Shown in pieces: positions 25,303-33,325 of a DNA stretch of 64,000 nt. This DNA comes from Streptomyces sp. Alt3 (GTDB lineage: Bacteria; Actinomycetota; Actinomycetes; Streptomycetales; Streptomycetaceae), in the NCBI RefSeq assembly GCF_030719215.1, contig NZ_CP120983.1, positions 6,386,001 through 6,450,000 of the forward strand, written 5' to 3'. Position 1 is the first letter of the stretch. Each line of letters begins with the position of its first letter. Made by a program: the position numbers and the translations under genes. Under the pieces are notes generated by a model. The model was not told the DNA's origin. It did no database searches and was given only the letters and a program-made list of their open reading frames with translations.

Positions 25303-26357
25303 TCCGAGCAGGAATCGTCGGAGCCTCCGGACTCGCCGGCGGTGAACTCATCCGGCTCGTGCTCCAGCACCCGGAACTCGAACTCACCTACCTGGGCGGC
25401 AACTCCAGCGTGGGCCGCCGCCCCGCCCAGCTCCACCCCGGGCTGCGCCTCGACTTCGGCCTCACCGTCGAAGCGGTCGACGCGAACCGGATCGCCGAGA
25501 CCTGCGACGTGGTGTTCCTGTCCACGCCCGCCCCGGTCTCGGCCCGGCTGGCCGCCGAGCTGGCCGATCGTGTCGCCTGCGTGATCGACCTGAGCGGGGC
25601 GTTCCGGATCCGCACCCCGGAGCTCCACCAGCGCTGGTACCCGAAGGTGCCGCGGACCACCGAGCTCGCCGACCGCTTCGTATACGGAGTGCCCGAGCTG
25701 ATCGGCGAGAGCCTGGAGAACGCCGCGCTGATCTCCGTGCCCGGCTGCTACGCCACGGCCCTCACCCTGGGGCTGGCGCCCCTCACCCTGGGGCTCGGCC
25801 TGCCCCTGAAGACCGTCGTCGTGGACGGCAAGAGCGGCTCCAGCGGCGGCGGCCTCCAGATGAGGGTGCCGGACCTGCACCCTCTGCGCAGCGGCGCCAT
25901 CGCCCCGTACGCGCCCACCGGGCACCGGCACGCGGCGGAGGTGAGTGACTTCCTGGAGCGCGGCAAGGCAGGTGAGGTCGGCTCGCTGTCCATGTCCGCG
26001 TACGGCGTGGGTCACGTGCGCGGCCTGATGACCAGCGCGTACGTCTTCACCGACGCGGAGGTCACCGAACGCGAGCTGCAGCGCGCCTACTCACGGTTCT
26101 ACAAGGGCCACCGGTTCGTGCGGGTGCGACGCCACACCGAGACCCTCATCCCGGTGCCCGACCCGCAGGCAGTCATCGGTTCCAACTACTGCGACGTGAC
26201 GGTCCTGCACGACCCCGAAGGCGAGCGGATCGTCGTGCTGTCCGCACTGGACAACCTGCTCAAGGGAGCCTCCGGGCAGGCGGTCCAGGCCCTCAACCGG
26301 CGCTTCGCCCTGCCCGAGGAGACGGGCCTGACCATGCAGCCGGTGATGCCGACATGA
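25299..26357 (+). CDS. lysY: ArgC/LysY-like acyl-phosphate reductase
   Basis: Protein of 352 residues of the N-acetyl-gamma-glutamyl-phosphate reductase family. GIVGASGLAGGELIRLVLQHPELEL is the NADP Rossmann motif; SVPGCYATA near residue 148 has the catalytic Cys; GHRHAAEVSDFL and SAYGVGHVRGL follow the family pattern with the His that assists catalysis. In carrier-protein pathways it reduces the phosphorylated carrier-bound acid to a semialdehyde. Overlaps both neighbours by 4 bp. Confidence 0.85.
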   Translation: MIRAGIVGASGLAGGELIRLVLQHPELELTYLGGNSSVGRRPAQLHPGLRLDFGLTVEAVDANRIAETCDVVFLSTPAPVSARLAAELADRVACVIDLSGAFRIRTPELHQRWYPKVPRTTELADRFVYGVPELIGESLENAALISVPGCYATALTLGLAPLTLGLGLPLKTVVVDGKSGSSGGGLQMRVPDLHPLRSGAIAPYAPTGHRHAAEVSDFLERGKAGEVGSLSMSAYGVGHVRGLMTSAYVFTDAEVTERELQRAYSRFYKGHRFVRVRRHTETLIPVPDPQAVIGSNYCDVTVLHDPEGERIVVLSALDNLLKGASGQAVQALNRRFALPEETGLTMQPVMPT

Positions 26358-27157
26358 CCGCTGCCGGCCCCCGAACCGCCCCCACCGTCGTCAAGCTCGG
26401 CGGCAGCTGCCTGGAGGACCTGGCCGACAGCTGGTGGGACGACCTCGCCGAGCACGGCGGGACCCGGCCCCTGGTGCTGGTGCACGGCTGGTCCAAGCCG
26501 CTCAGGAAGCTCGGCCCCCGCTACCGGGAGCCGTCCGCGATCCTGCGCGACCGCTACGGCAACCAGAGCCGCTGGACCACACCCGAGGTCATCGCCGACA
26601 TCAAGACCGTCAGCGCCGAGCTCGGCGAGGACGTCCTGGGCCGCCTGGAGGCGCGCGGCATCACCGCCGAGCGGGTCCTCGGCAGCGACGGCCTGGTCAC
26701 CGCCGGGCCCGGCGAGCGCCTCTGGTGGAAGGACAAGCAGCTCGTCGAGCTGGAGAACCTCGTCGGCCCCATCACCGACGTGGACGCCTCGGCCTTGAAG
26801 AACCTCCAGCCCGGTCACGCCCACCTGGTCACCCCACTGGCCAGGGACACCGAGGGGCGTGAGGTCAACACCGACGGCGACCGGGCGGCCGCCGCCGTCG
26901 CAGGGGCCGTCGGCGCCCGTGACCTGGTCCTGGTCACCGACGTCGCCCATCTGCTGATCGACGGGGAACCTGTCCGCGAGATCTCCGCCGACGCGGCGGC
27001 GGCCTTCCGTGACAAGGGCGCCACCGGCGGCATGCGCAAGAAGCTGCGTGCCGCGGGCGAGGCGCTGGAGCGCGGTGCCGGACGCGTCGTCATCGGCAGC
27101 GCCCCCGTCAGCGAACTGCTCTCCGGCCGTGCCGGAACCGTCATCACGCGAACCTGA
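26354..27157 (+). CDS. lysZ: ArgB/LysZ-like amino-acid kinase
   Basis: Protein of 267 residues of the acetylglutamate kinase family. VVKLGGSCLEDL near residue 12 is the N-terminal Lys/Gly motif for ATP. GLVTAGPGERLWWKDKQLVEL is the LysZ-type insertion in place of the arginine-pathway acetylglutamate loop. REVNTDGDRAAAAVAGAVGARDLVLVTDV and GGMRKKLRAAGEAL complete the kinase core. It phosphorylates the distal carboxyl of the carrier-bound substrate before LysY acts. ATGA-coupled to lysY. Confidence 0.83.
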   Translation: MTAAGPRTAPTVVKLGGSCLEDLADSWWDDLAEHGGTRPLVLVHGWSKPLRKLGPRYREPSAILRDRYGNQSRWTTPEVIADIKTVSAELGEDVLGRLEARGITAERVLGSDGLVTAGPGERLWWKDKQLVELENLVGPITDVDASALKNLQPGHAHLVTPLARDTEGREVNTDGDRAAAAVAGAVGARDLVLVTDVAHLLIDGEPVREISADAAAAFRDKGATGGMRKKLRAAGEALERGAGRVVIGSAPVSELLSGRAGTVITRT

Positions 27158-27167
27158 GGAGCCCGAC

Positions 27168-27731
27168 GTGGCGAAACCCCGCGTGCTCGTTGTCAACAAC
27201 GGGACGCTCTCGCTCAAGCAACTGCGCGCCCGACTGGAGGAACTGGGCTCCGACACCGACCCGGTGACGGTGGCCGGCGTACCCGCCGGTCTCGGCGGCC
27301 GCTACCAGGCGATCGTGCTCAGCGGCACCAAGGTCCGCGCCTACGACCAGGAGTACTACAAGCCGCTGGTGGACCTCGTCCTCGGCTCCGACGTGCCGGT
27401 CCTCGGCATCTGCGGCGGCATGCAGATCCTCGCCGTCTCCCAGGGCGGCGTCCTGACCGAAGGGCCGCAGCGCGTCGGCGGCTTCGACGCGAGGGTCGAC
27501 ACGGAGGAGCCGCTGTTCACGTACGTCAAGCCGACGGTGACGGTCTTCCACCGGCACACCCTGTACCTCCAGCAGGCCCCGCCCGGCTTCCGCACCATCG
27601 GGCGATCCGAGCACGCCCCGGTGGAGTTCCTGCGCTCCGACGACGGCCGGATCCTGGGCGCCCAGGCGCACCTGGAGTTCCGCGCCGACGGCCGGGAGAT
27701 CCTGCGCGGCTTCACCGACCTGTACCGCTGA
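27168..27731 (+). CDS. Class I glutamine amidotransferase-fold protein
   Basis: Protein of 187 residues from GTG 27168, with TGAGGAG upstream. It has the Cys-His-Glu triad of class I GATases: Cys82 in GICGGMQ (usually GxCxGxQ), His168 and Glu170 in QAHLEF (usually QxHPE). There is no synthetase domain. Members of this group hydrolyse glutamine amide bonds or, like gamma-glutamyl hydrolases, cleave side-chain Glu bonds. Lying straight after the carrier genes, it could deamidate the Gln at the carrier's end, release the finished product by cutting the isopeptide, or feed ammonia to the dehydrogenase. All three are inference. No LysK carboxypeptidase gene is present. Confidence 0.72.
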   Translation: MAKPRVLVVNNGTLSLKQLRARLEELGSDTDPVTVAGVPAGLGGRYQAIVLSGTKVRAYDQEYYKPLVDLVLGSDVPVLGICGGMQILAVSQGGVLTEGPQRVGGFDARVDTEEPLFTYVKPTVTVFHRHTLYLQQAPPGFRTIGRSEHAPVEFLRSDDGRILGAQAHLEFRADGREILRGFTDLYR

Positions 27732-27787
27732 GCACACCCCGCACCGCCGTATCACCACACCTTCTTGCTCACCACTGGAGAAGACAC

Positions 27788-28906
27788 ATGACTGACTGGG
27801 AAGCACGCGAGCCCGCCCTGACCGCTCACCTGAACGGTGCCGGCGGTGACATCAAGGGGTGGGTCGTCGTCGACTCGCTCGTCGACGGCCTCGCCATGGG
27901 CGGCACCCGGATGACGCCGGGGGTCACCGAGGCGGAAGTGGCGGGTCTGGCCCGTGACATGACCGTCAAGTTCACCCTCGCCGGTCTGCGTATCGGCGGC
28001 GCCAAGGCAGGCATCGTCGCCGACGGCTCCGACCGCGGGACGACGTTCCGCACCTTCGGGCGTACCGTCAAGCCGCTGCTGCACGGGGGGATCCACCTCG
28101 GCATCGACATGGGCGTCACCCCCGCGGACCGGGCGGTGTTCTTCGAGGAGGCCGGGTACGACCCGCGGTTCCGCCTCGGCGCGCCCGACATGCCGATCGA
28201 CTGGCGCACCTACTACGAGCCCCTGATCGACTGCACCGGTCACGGCGTCGGTGTCGCCGCCGTCACGGCCCTGGAGGCCGGCGGGCGAGCCGGACCGGCC
28301 CGGGTCGTCATCCAGGGCTTCGGCGCGGTCGGCCGCGCGGTCGCGAGCTTCCTGGAGGAGCGAGGTCACGTGGTGGTGGCCGTGGCCGACGCGGCCGGAA
28401 CCATCAGCGCCGACCGGCTCCCGGTGGCCGAACTGATGGCCGTCACGGACGAGTTCGGTGCGATCGACCGTGCCCGGCTGCCCTCCGGCGTCACCGTACG
28501 AACCGACTCGGACGCCTGGCTCGACGTCGAGGCCGACCTGCTCATCCTCGCGGCCCAGAAGCACGCGCTGAACGCGGAGAACGTCCACCGCCTGCGCGCC
28601 GGCCTGGTCGTCGAGGGCGGCAACATCAGCTCGTCCGACGAAGCCCGCGACAAGGCGGCCGCCGCCGGGGTCCTTCTGGTGCCCGGCGTCATCGCCAACA
28701 TCGGCGGTGCCGCGTCCGCCGCGCTGGCCGTCACCCGCGTGGTGCCGTTCGAGCTGGAGGCCGAGGCCCGCAAGGCATGGGTCTTCGACTGGGTCGGTGA
28801 CCGGGTCCGCCGGAACACCCGCGACCTGATCGACATCGCCGGCACCACGGCGGGCAACCCGCTGCCGGAGCTCCTCGGGGCGCGCCGCGAGGAGCTGTCG
28901 CGATGA
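27788..28906 (+). CDS. Glu/Leu/Phe/Val dehydrogenase family enzyme
   Basis: Protein of 372 residues, similar in length to leucine and valine dehydrogenases. RIGGAKAGIV carries the catalytic Lys, GIDMGVTPAD the N-terminal domain loop, and VVIQGFGAVGRAVA the NAD-binding GxGxxG. EGGNISSSDEA and VPGVIANIGGAASAAL follow as in the family. It would perform reversible oxidative deamination or reductive amination of a 2-keto acid, setting or removing an amino group in the pathway. Starts 56 bp after the GATase gene and overlaps the ligase by 4 bp. Confidence 0.83.
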   Translation: MTDWEAREPALTAHLNGAGGDIKGWVVVDSLVDGLAMGGTRMTPGVTEAEVAGLARDMTVKFTLAGLRIGGAKAGIVADGSDRGTTFRTFGRTVKPLLHGGIHLGIDMGVTPADRAVFFEEAGYDPRFRLGAPDMPIDWRTYYEPLIDCTGHGVGVAAVTALEAGGRAGPARVVIQGFGAVGRAVASFLEERGHVVVAVADAAGTISADRLPVAELMAVTDEFGAIDRARLPSGVTVRTDSDAWLDVEADLLILAAQKHALNAENVHRLRAGLVVEGGNISSSDEARDKAAAAGVLLVPGVIANIGGAASAALAVTRVVPFELEAEARKAWVFDWVGDRVRRNTRDLIDIAGTTAGNPLPELLGARREELSR

Positions 28907-30558
28907 CGTCGACCACCGCCGCCCTCCTGGCCGACGCATCGGCCGCGGACCGGATGGCGGAGTACCGGCGGCGCGGCTGGTGGCGCGACGACACCTTCCT
29001 CGACGACCTGCGCGGCCAGGCCCGCCGCAGACCCCGAAAGCTCGCCATCGCGGGCCGCCGCCTGGACGAGGCCCGCACCGACACGCTCGACTACGCCGAG
29101 CTGTCCCGGCTGACCGACCGGTTCGCCGGGGGCCTGCTGGAGCTGGGGGTCAAGCGCGGCGACGTGGTCGCGGTGCAGCTGCCCAACCGCTGGGAGATGG
29201 TTCCGCTGATGTTCGCCTGCATGGCGGTCGGCGCGGTCATCTGCCCCGTCGCTCCGGTCTGCCAGGCCGAGGAGCTGCGCCACCGACTGGCGCTCACCGA
29301 GGCCAGAGTGTGCGTCACGCTCCCCGAGTGGGAGGGCTACCCGCTCGCCGAGACCGTCTGCGGACTGCTCGGGGAACTGCCCCTGGAACACGTCGTGGTC
29401 GTCGACGGCCCGGGCCCCGAGGGCACGGTCGACTTCCACGAGCACTTCGTCTCCCAGCACTGGGAGGAGCAGCTCATGGGCGACCTGGCAGGCCGTCAGC
29501 TCCGGCCCGACGAACCGTTCGTGGTGCTCTTCACCTCCGGTACGACCGGGTTCTCCAAGGGAGTGGTGCACAGCCAGAACACCGTGCACTCGGGCGTGCG
29601 GGGGTACGTCGACACGTTCCTGCTCCGCGACGACCTGGTGGTCGCGGTCACCACCCCGCTGGTGCACTACTCCGGCTTCGGCCAGGGTGTGCTCGCCGGA
29701 GTGATGCTGGGCGGCACCATCGCCTTCCAGGACGGCCCCGACCACGCCGGCCTGCTCGACCTGGTGGAGCGGTACGGAGCGACCCTCCTCTACGGCCCGC
29801 CGCCCACGCTCTCCGGCGTCGCCCGTGCCCAGAACGCCGATCCGCACGACGTCTCCAGCCTGCGTCACACGGTCACCGGCGCCGCGCCGGTGCTGATGGA
29901 GCTCGTCGACGAACTGCGTGAGACGTTCGGCGCCCGCACCTACTCGGTGTGGGGCATGTCCGAATTCGGACCCGTCACCATCAGCCGCCTGGACTACAAC
30001 CAGGACTGGGCCGCGCACAGCCACGGACGTCCGATCGACTCCATGGAGATCCGCATCGACGTGTGCCACGATCCGGGCCGACGTGCCTCGGTGGGCCGGC
30101 TGCGGGTGCGCGGGGCGTCGCGGGCGCTGGGCTACTTCAAGCAGCAGGAGCAGTTCGACTCGGATCTCACCGACGGCGGCTGGTTCGACACAGGGGACGT
30201 GGCCCGCGAGGACGGGCGCGGTGGCATCCGGATCCTCGGCCGCTCCAAGGACACGATCCTGCGCGACGGGATCGTCGTCCCGATCGCGGAGCTGGAGGCG
30301 ATCATCTCGCGCCACCCCAAGGTGGCCGAGGCCTCCGTCGTCGGACCCACCGGCCAGGTCGACGACCCGATCCTCGCGGTCGTCATCCCGGTCGGCGGTG
30401 TCCGTCCGACGCTGGAGGAGATACGCGCCCACCTGCGCCGGGCCGACCAGGACGACCGGTTCCTCCCGGACCGCCTGGAGCTGACCGACACCCTGCCCAA
30501 GACGATCACGGGCAAGGTCCGGAAGATCGAGCTCAGGAAGCTCTACGCACACTCCTGA
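28903..30558 (+). CDS. AMP-forming acyl-CoA synthetase/ligase
   Basis: Protein of 551 residues of the ANL superfamily: TSGTTGFSKGVVHSQN (P-loop) near residue 208, YSVWGMSEFGPVT (A5), GWFDTGDVARED (A7), ILGRSKDTILRDG (A8) and PKTITGKVRKIELR (A10 Lys). It activates a carboxylic acid as the adenylate and transfers it to CoA or another acceptor. No carrier domain is fused. In this cluster it may make the CoA ester used by the acyl-CoA dehydrogenase pair, or form an amide. Substrate unknown. Confidence 0.85.
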   Translation: MTSTTAALLADASAADRMAEYRRRGWWRDDTFLDDLRGQARRRPRKLAIAGRRLDEARTDTLDYAELSRLTDRFAGGLLELGVKRGDVVAVQLPNRWEMVPLMFACMAVGAVICPVAPVCQAEELRHRLALTEARVCVTLPEWEGYPLAETVCGLLGELPLEHVVVVDGPGPEGTVDFHEHFVSQHWEEQLMGDLAGRQLRPDEPFVVLFTSGTTGFSKGVVHSQNTVHSGVRGYVDTFLLRDDLVVAVTTPLVHYSGFGQGVLAGVMLGGTIAFQDGPDHAGLLDLVERYGATLLYGPPPTLSGVARAQNADPHDVSSLRHTVTGAAPVLMELVDELRETFGARTYSVWGMSEFGPVTISRLDYNQDWAAHSHGRPIDSMEIRIDVCHDPGRRASVGRLRVRGASRALGYFKQQEQFDSDLTDGGWFDTGDVAREDGRGGIRILGRSKDTILRDGIVVPIAELEAIISRHPKVAEASVVGPTGQVDDPILAVVIPVGGVRPTLEEIRAHLRRADQDDRFLPDRLELTDTLPKTITGKVRKIELRKLYAHS

Positions 30559-30611
30559 GCCTCCCGCACAACCGCCGAAACCCCTTTCCCGCCCAACCGT
30601 TGGAGCCTCGG

Positions 30612-31904
30612 ATGCCTCATCCAGCGCCGGTGACGATGTCGCCGACACTCGCCGCCGACGAGGCGCTGATCCGCCGGCGGCTGGCCGGCGAGCAGGTCCT
30701 GTCCCTGGCCGGCGGGGAGATCGGGCTGCCCGTCATGCCCGAGCTGGCGGAGCGGCTCGCGCTCGCCGCGGACCGCAACGCGTACGGTCCCGTCGCCGGG
30801 GATCCGGCGCTGCGCATCGCGGCCGCCGGCTACTGGGAGCGGCGTGGCCTGGCCACCCACCCGGACGCGGTGGTGGCGGGGCCGGGCAGCAAGCCGCTGC
30901 TGTTCGCCCTGATGTTGGCCGTCGGCGGGGACGTCGTGGTGCCGGTGCCGAGCTGGGTCAGCTACGCGGCCCAGGCCCGGCTGGGCGGACTGCGCCCGGT
31001 CCCGGTCGCCACACGGGCCGGTGAGGGGGGCGTCCCGGACCCCGGGAGGGTCCGGGACGCCGTGATCCTCGCCCGGGCGGCCGGGCACGATCCGCGCTGC
31101 GTGGTGGTCACGCTGCCCGACAACCCGACGGGCACGATCGCCTCGCCGGCCACGGTCGAGGAGCTCGCCGAGGTCGCCAGGGAGCTGGACCTGGTGATCG
31201 TCTCCGACGAGATCTACTGCGACCTGGTCTACGACAGCACCAGGCCGGCTGTCTCCCCGGCCGTGTTCGCACCCGAGCGCACGGTCGTCACCACAGGGCT
31301 CACCAAGAGCCTGGCGGTCGGCGGCTGGCGCCTGGGCGTGGCCCGGCTGCCCGAAGGTCCGCTGGGCGAACTGGTGAGGACGCGCCTGCTCGGTGTGGCC
31401 AGCCAGATCTGGTCCAGCACCGCGGCACCCGTGCAGGCCGCGGCGGCCTGGGCGTTCACCGAGCCACCCGAGGTGGTCGCGCATGTCGCCGCCGGCCGCA
31501 GGCTGCACGAGACGGTGGTCCGCGCCGTGGGCACGCTGTTCACCGAGGCGGGCGCCGAAGTGGCGCCGGTCCGTGCGACCAGCTACCTCTACCCCGACTT
31601 CGAGGCCGCGAGGGACCATCTCGCCCGGGTCCACGGGATCCGGGACGGTGACGGCCTGGCCGTCACACTCGGCGAGCGCTACGGCGTCGGGGTGCTGCCC
31701 GGCTCGGCGTTCGGCGAGCACCCCCGGCCGCTGCGCGTCCGGGTGGCCACCAGCCGCCTGTACGGGGAGAGCGACGCCCAACGTACCCGTGCCCTGTCCT
31801 CCGCCGACCCGCTGCGACTGCCGTGGATCAGCGCGTCCCTGGAGCGCGTCGCCGAGGTCCTGGCCGACCTCACCGGCGTGTGCGTCACCCCGCCCACCCG
31901 CTGA
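30612..31904 (+). CDS. Class I/II aminotransferase
   Basis: Protein of 430 residues from ATG 30612, fold type I PLP enzyme of the aspartate aminotransferase group. NAYGPVAGDPALR, LPDNPTGTIASPA (the Asn that faces PLP), SDEIYCDLVY (Asp/Tyr) and TGLTKSLAVGGWRLG with the Schiff-base Lys. This is not the class III LysJ type used for lysine, so it may act on another keto intermediate, or split an amino acid as some cluster enzymes do. Fifty bases after the ligase gene. Confidence 0.83.
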   Translation: MPHPAPVTMSPTLAADEALIRRRLAGEQVLSLAGGEIGLPVMPELAERLALAADRNAYGPVAGDPALRIAAAGYWERRGLATHPDAVVAGPGSKPLLFALMLAVGGDVVVPVPSWVSYAAQARLGGLRPVPVATRAGEGGVPDPGRVRDAVILARAAGHDPRCVVVTLPDNPTGTIASPATVEELAEVARELDLVIVSDEIYCDLVYDSTRPAVSPAVFAPERTVVTTGLTKSLAVGGWRLGVARLPEGPLGELVRTRLLGVASQIWSSTAAPVQAAAAWAFTEPPEVVAHVAAGRRLHETVVRAVGTLFTEAGAEVAPVRATSYLYPDFEAARDHLARVHGIRDGDGLAVTLGERYGVGVLPGSAFGEHPRPLRVRVATSRLYGESDAQRTRALSSADPLRLPWISASLERVAEVLADLTGVCVTPPTR

Positions 31905-31965
31905 GACCGCCCGCCGCTCCTCCCGTCACCACACATCTCTTCTCTCCCAGGAGGCTCAGTCCGCC

Positions 31966-32919
31966 ATGTCCATCCTCTTCGAAGCCGAGTACCGAGGACG
32001 TCGTTACGCGGGAGCCGGAGTCCCCGAATCGGGCCGGCCCCACACCCTGCACGCAGTCGAGGAGGGGCAGCTGCGCGCCGCGTTCCTCGCGGGCGGTGCC
32101 GAAGCGGCGCTGGCCGCCGCGACGAGCGGCGGCGAGACCGTGTCGGTCACCCCCGGTGACCCCGGACTGCGGCTGCTCCCGCCGCTGCTGCCCACAGCCA
32201 CCGGCAACGCGCTGGTCAACGGATTCATGGGCACGCACCGCTCCAAGTTCGACCGCGACCCCGAACCCGACGAGGAGTTCGTGGCCCCGAACTACTACAT
32301 GAAGGGCTTCGGCTCCTGGCTGCGCGTGTCCGACGAGCCGCTGACCGTCCCCGCCGACCCGATCTGGCTGATCGAGGAGCCCGAGGTGGTCCTGGTGTAC
32401 GTCAACGGCGAGGACGGCACCCCGCACTACGCCGGCTACACCTTCGGCAACGACCTGAACGACATCGGCCTGCACCTGAAGAACCCCTGGGCGTACACCC
32501 CGTACGCCAAGCTCTGCGAGACCTCGGTGCTCCCCTGGCTGTTCCTGGACGCGCCGCCGCAGAGTGTGACGGGCCGGGTCGTGGTGGAGCGGGACGGTGC
32601 CGCGGTGTGGGAGGGCCCGTTCTCCTGCGGCGCCGACTCCATCTTCCACCGGTTCGAGGACATGGCGGAGCACCTGTTCTCGTACCCCCTGCTGCGGCAG
32701 GCCGGGCTGGTCACGTACACCTTCCTGGGCGCCGACAAGGCCACGTACCACGACGGGTTCCGCATCGAGGACGGCGACCGCATGGTCCTCGACGTGACCA
32801 GCCACGGTGTGGTCCTCGCCAATACCGTGCGGTACGGAACTCAGACCGCGACCGCCTTCTCCGGCTCGTACCTCCCGCCGTCGTCGCGCCCGTCCGTGTC
32901 GCGCACGGCGTCGAGGTAA
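31966..32919 (+). CDS. Fumarylacetoacetate hydrolase-fold protein
   Basis: Protein of 317 residues from ATG 31966 with AGGAGG upstream. C-terminal FAH fold: NYYMKGFGSWLR, WLIEEPEVVLVYVNGED (metal-binding Glu pair) and YTFGNDLNDIGLHLKNP (Asp). The family contains hydrolases of beta-diketones, decarboxylases and hydratases acting on 2-keto acids with a divalent metal. It resembles the GguC-like branch. Its last 26 codons overlap the convergent MerR gene by 79 bp, and the tail (SRPSVSRTASR) looks like an addition. Last gene of the carrier operon. Confidence 0.75.
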   Translation: MSILFEAEYRGRRYAGAGVPESGRPHTLHAVEEGQLRAAFLAGGAEAALAAATSGGETVSVTPGDPGLRLLPPLLPTATGNALVNGFMGTHRSKFDRDPEPDEEFVAPNYYMKGFGSWLRVSDEPLTVPADPIWLIEEPEVVLVYVNGEDGTPHYAGYTFGNDLNDIGLHLKNPWAYTPYAKLCETSVLPWLFLDAPPQSVTGRVVVERDGAAVWEGPFSCGADSIFHRFEDMAEHLFSYPLLRQAGLVTYTFLGADKATYHDGFRIEDGDRMVLDVTSHGVVLANTVRYGTQTATAFSGSYLPPSSRPSVSRTASR

Positions 32920-33251
32920 CCGGAGATCGCGTCCCGGTTACGCGTCAGGCACCGGATGCGCTCGGTCATCCGGTCCCGCTCCCGCTCCAGGAGCTCGATG
33001 GTCTCCGGCGCCGCGTCCGGCACATGGATCATCCGCGGATCGCTGATGCAGGGCAGGACCTTCTTGATCGCCCGCGTCGGTAGTCCGGCCTCCAGCAGGC
33101 CGCGGATCTGCAGGACCCGGTCCACCGTCCGCTCGGCGTAGTCGCGGTAACCGTTGGGCGTCCGGTCCGACACCAGCAGGCCCTGTTCCTCGTAGTAGCG
33201 GAGCAGCCTCCGCGGAGTCCCGGTGCGCTCGGACAGTTCCCCGATACGCAT
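32841..33251 (-). CDS. MerR-family regulator
   Basis: Protein of 136 residues. MRIGELSERTGTPRRLLRYYEEQGLL is the MerR winged helix, YRDYAERTVDRVLQIRGLLEAGLPTRAIKKVL the second half, and a coiled coil with APETIELLERERDRMTERIRCL follows. There are no metal-binding cysteines of the MerR/CueR type (only Cys in LPCIS and IRCL), so it probably senses an organic molecule or controls export. Divergent from the MFS gene, sharing a promoter region with a dyad. Confidence 0.85.
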   Translation of the reverse strand: MRIGELSERTGTPRRLLRYYEEQGLLVSDRTPNGYRDYAERTVDRVLQIRGLLEAGLPTRAIKKVLPCISDPRMIHVPDAAPETIELLERERDRMTERIRCLTRNRDAISGYLDAVRDTDGRDDGGRYEPEKAVAV

Positions 33252-33286
33252 GTGCCCCTCCTTCCCGGCCCGTCCACCCGACCGAC

Positions 33287-33307
33287 TTGACATTCACATC
33301 AATGTGA
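33287..33307 (+). promoter_or_regulatory. MerR operator/promoter for the MFS gene
   Basis: TTGACA (33287-33292) is followed by the dyad TCACAT-CA-ATGTGA (33294-33307). A -10 near 33311 would give the long 18-19 bp spacing that MerR proteins twist into activity, though the hexamer itself (TTTGAG/TTGAGG) is weak. It lies between merR and MFS. Confidence 0.5.
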
Positions 33308-33325
33308 GGGTTTGAGGATTCAATC

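Noticed and set aside
23066..27157. Reading the LysWXYZ-type genes as the primary lysine or arginine pathway
   Set aside because: Streptomyces makes lysine by the DAP route and arginine with acetyl-glutamate. Genes for the remaining alpha-aminoadipate steps are missing, and the neighbours are accessory-type.
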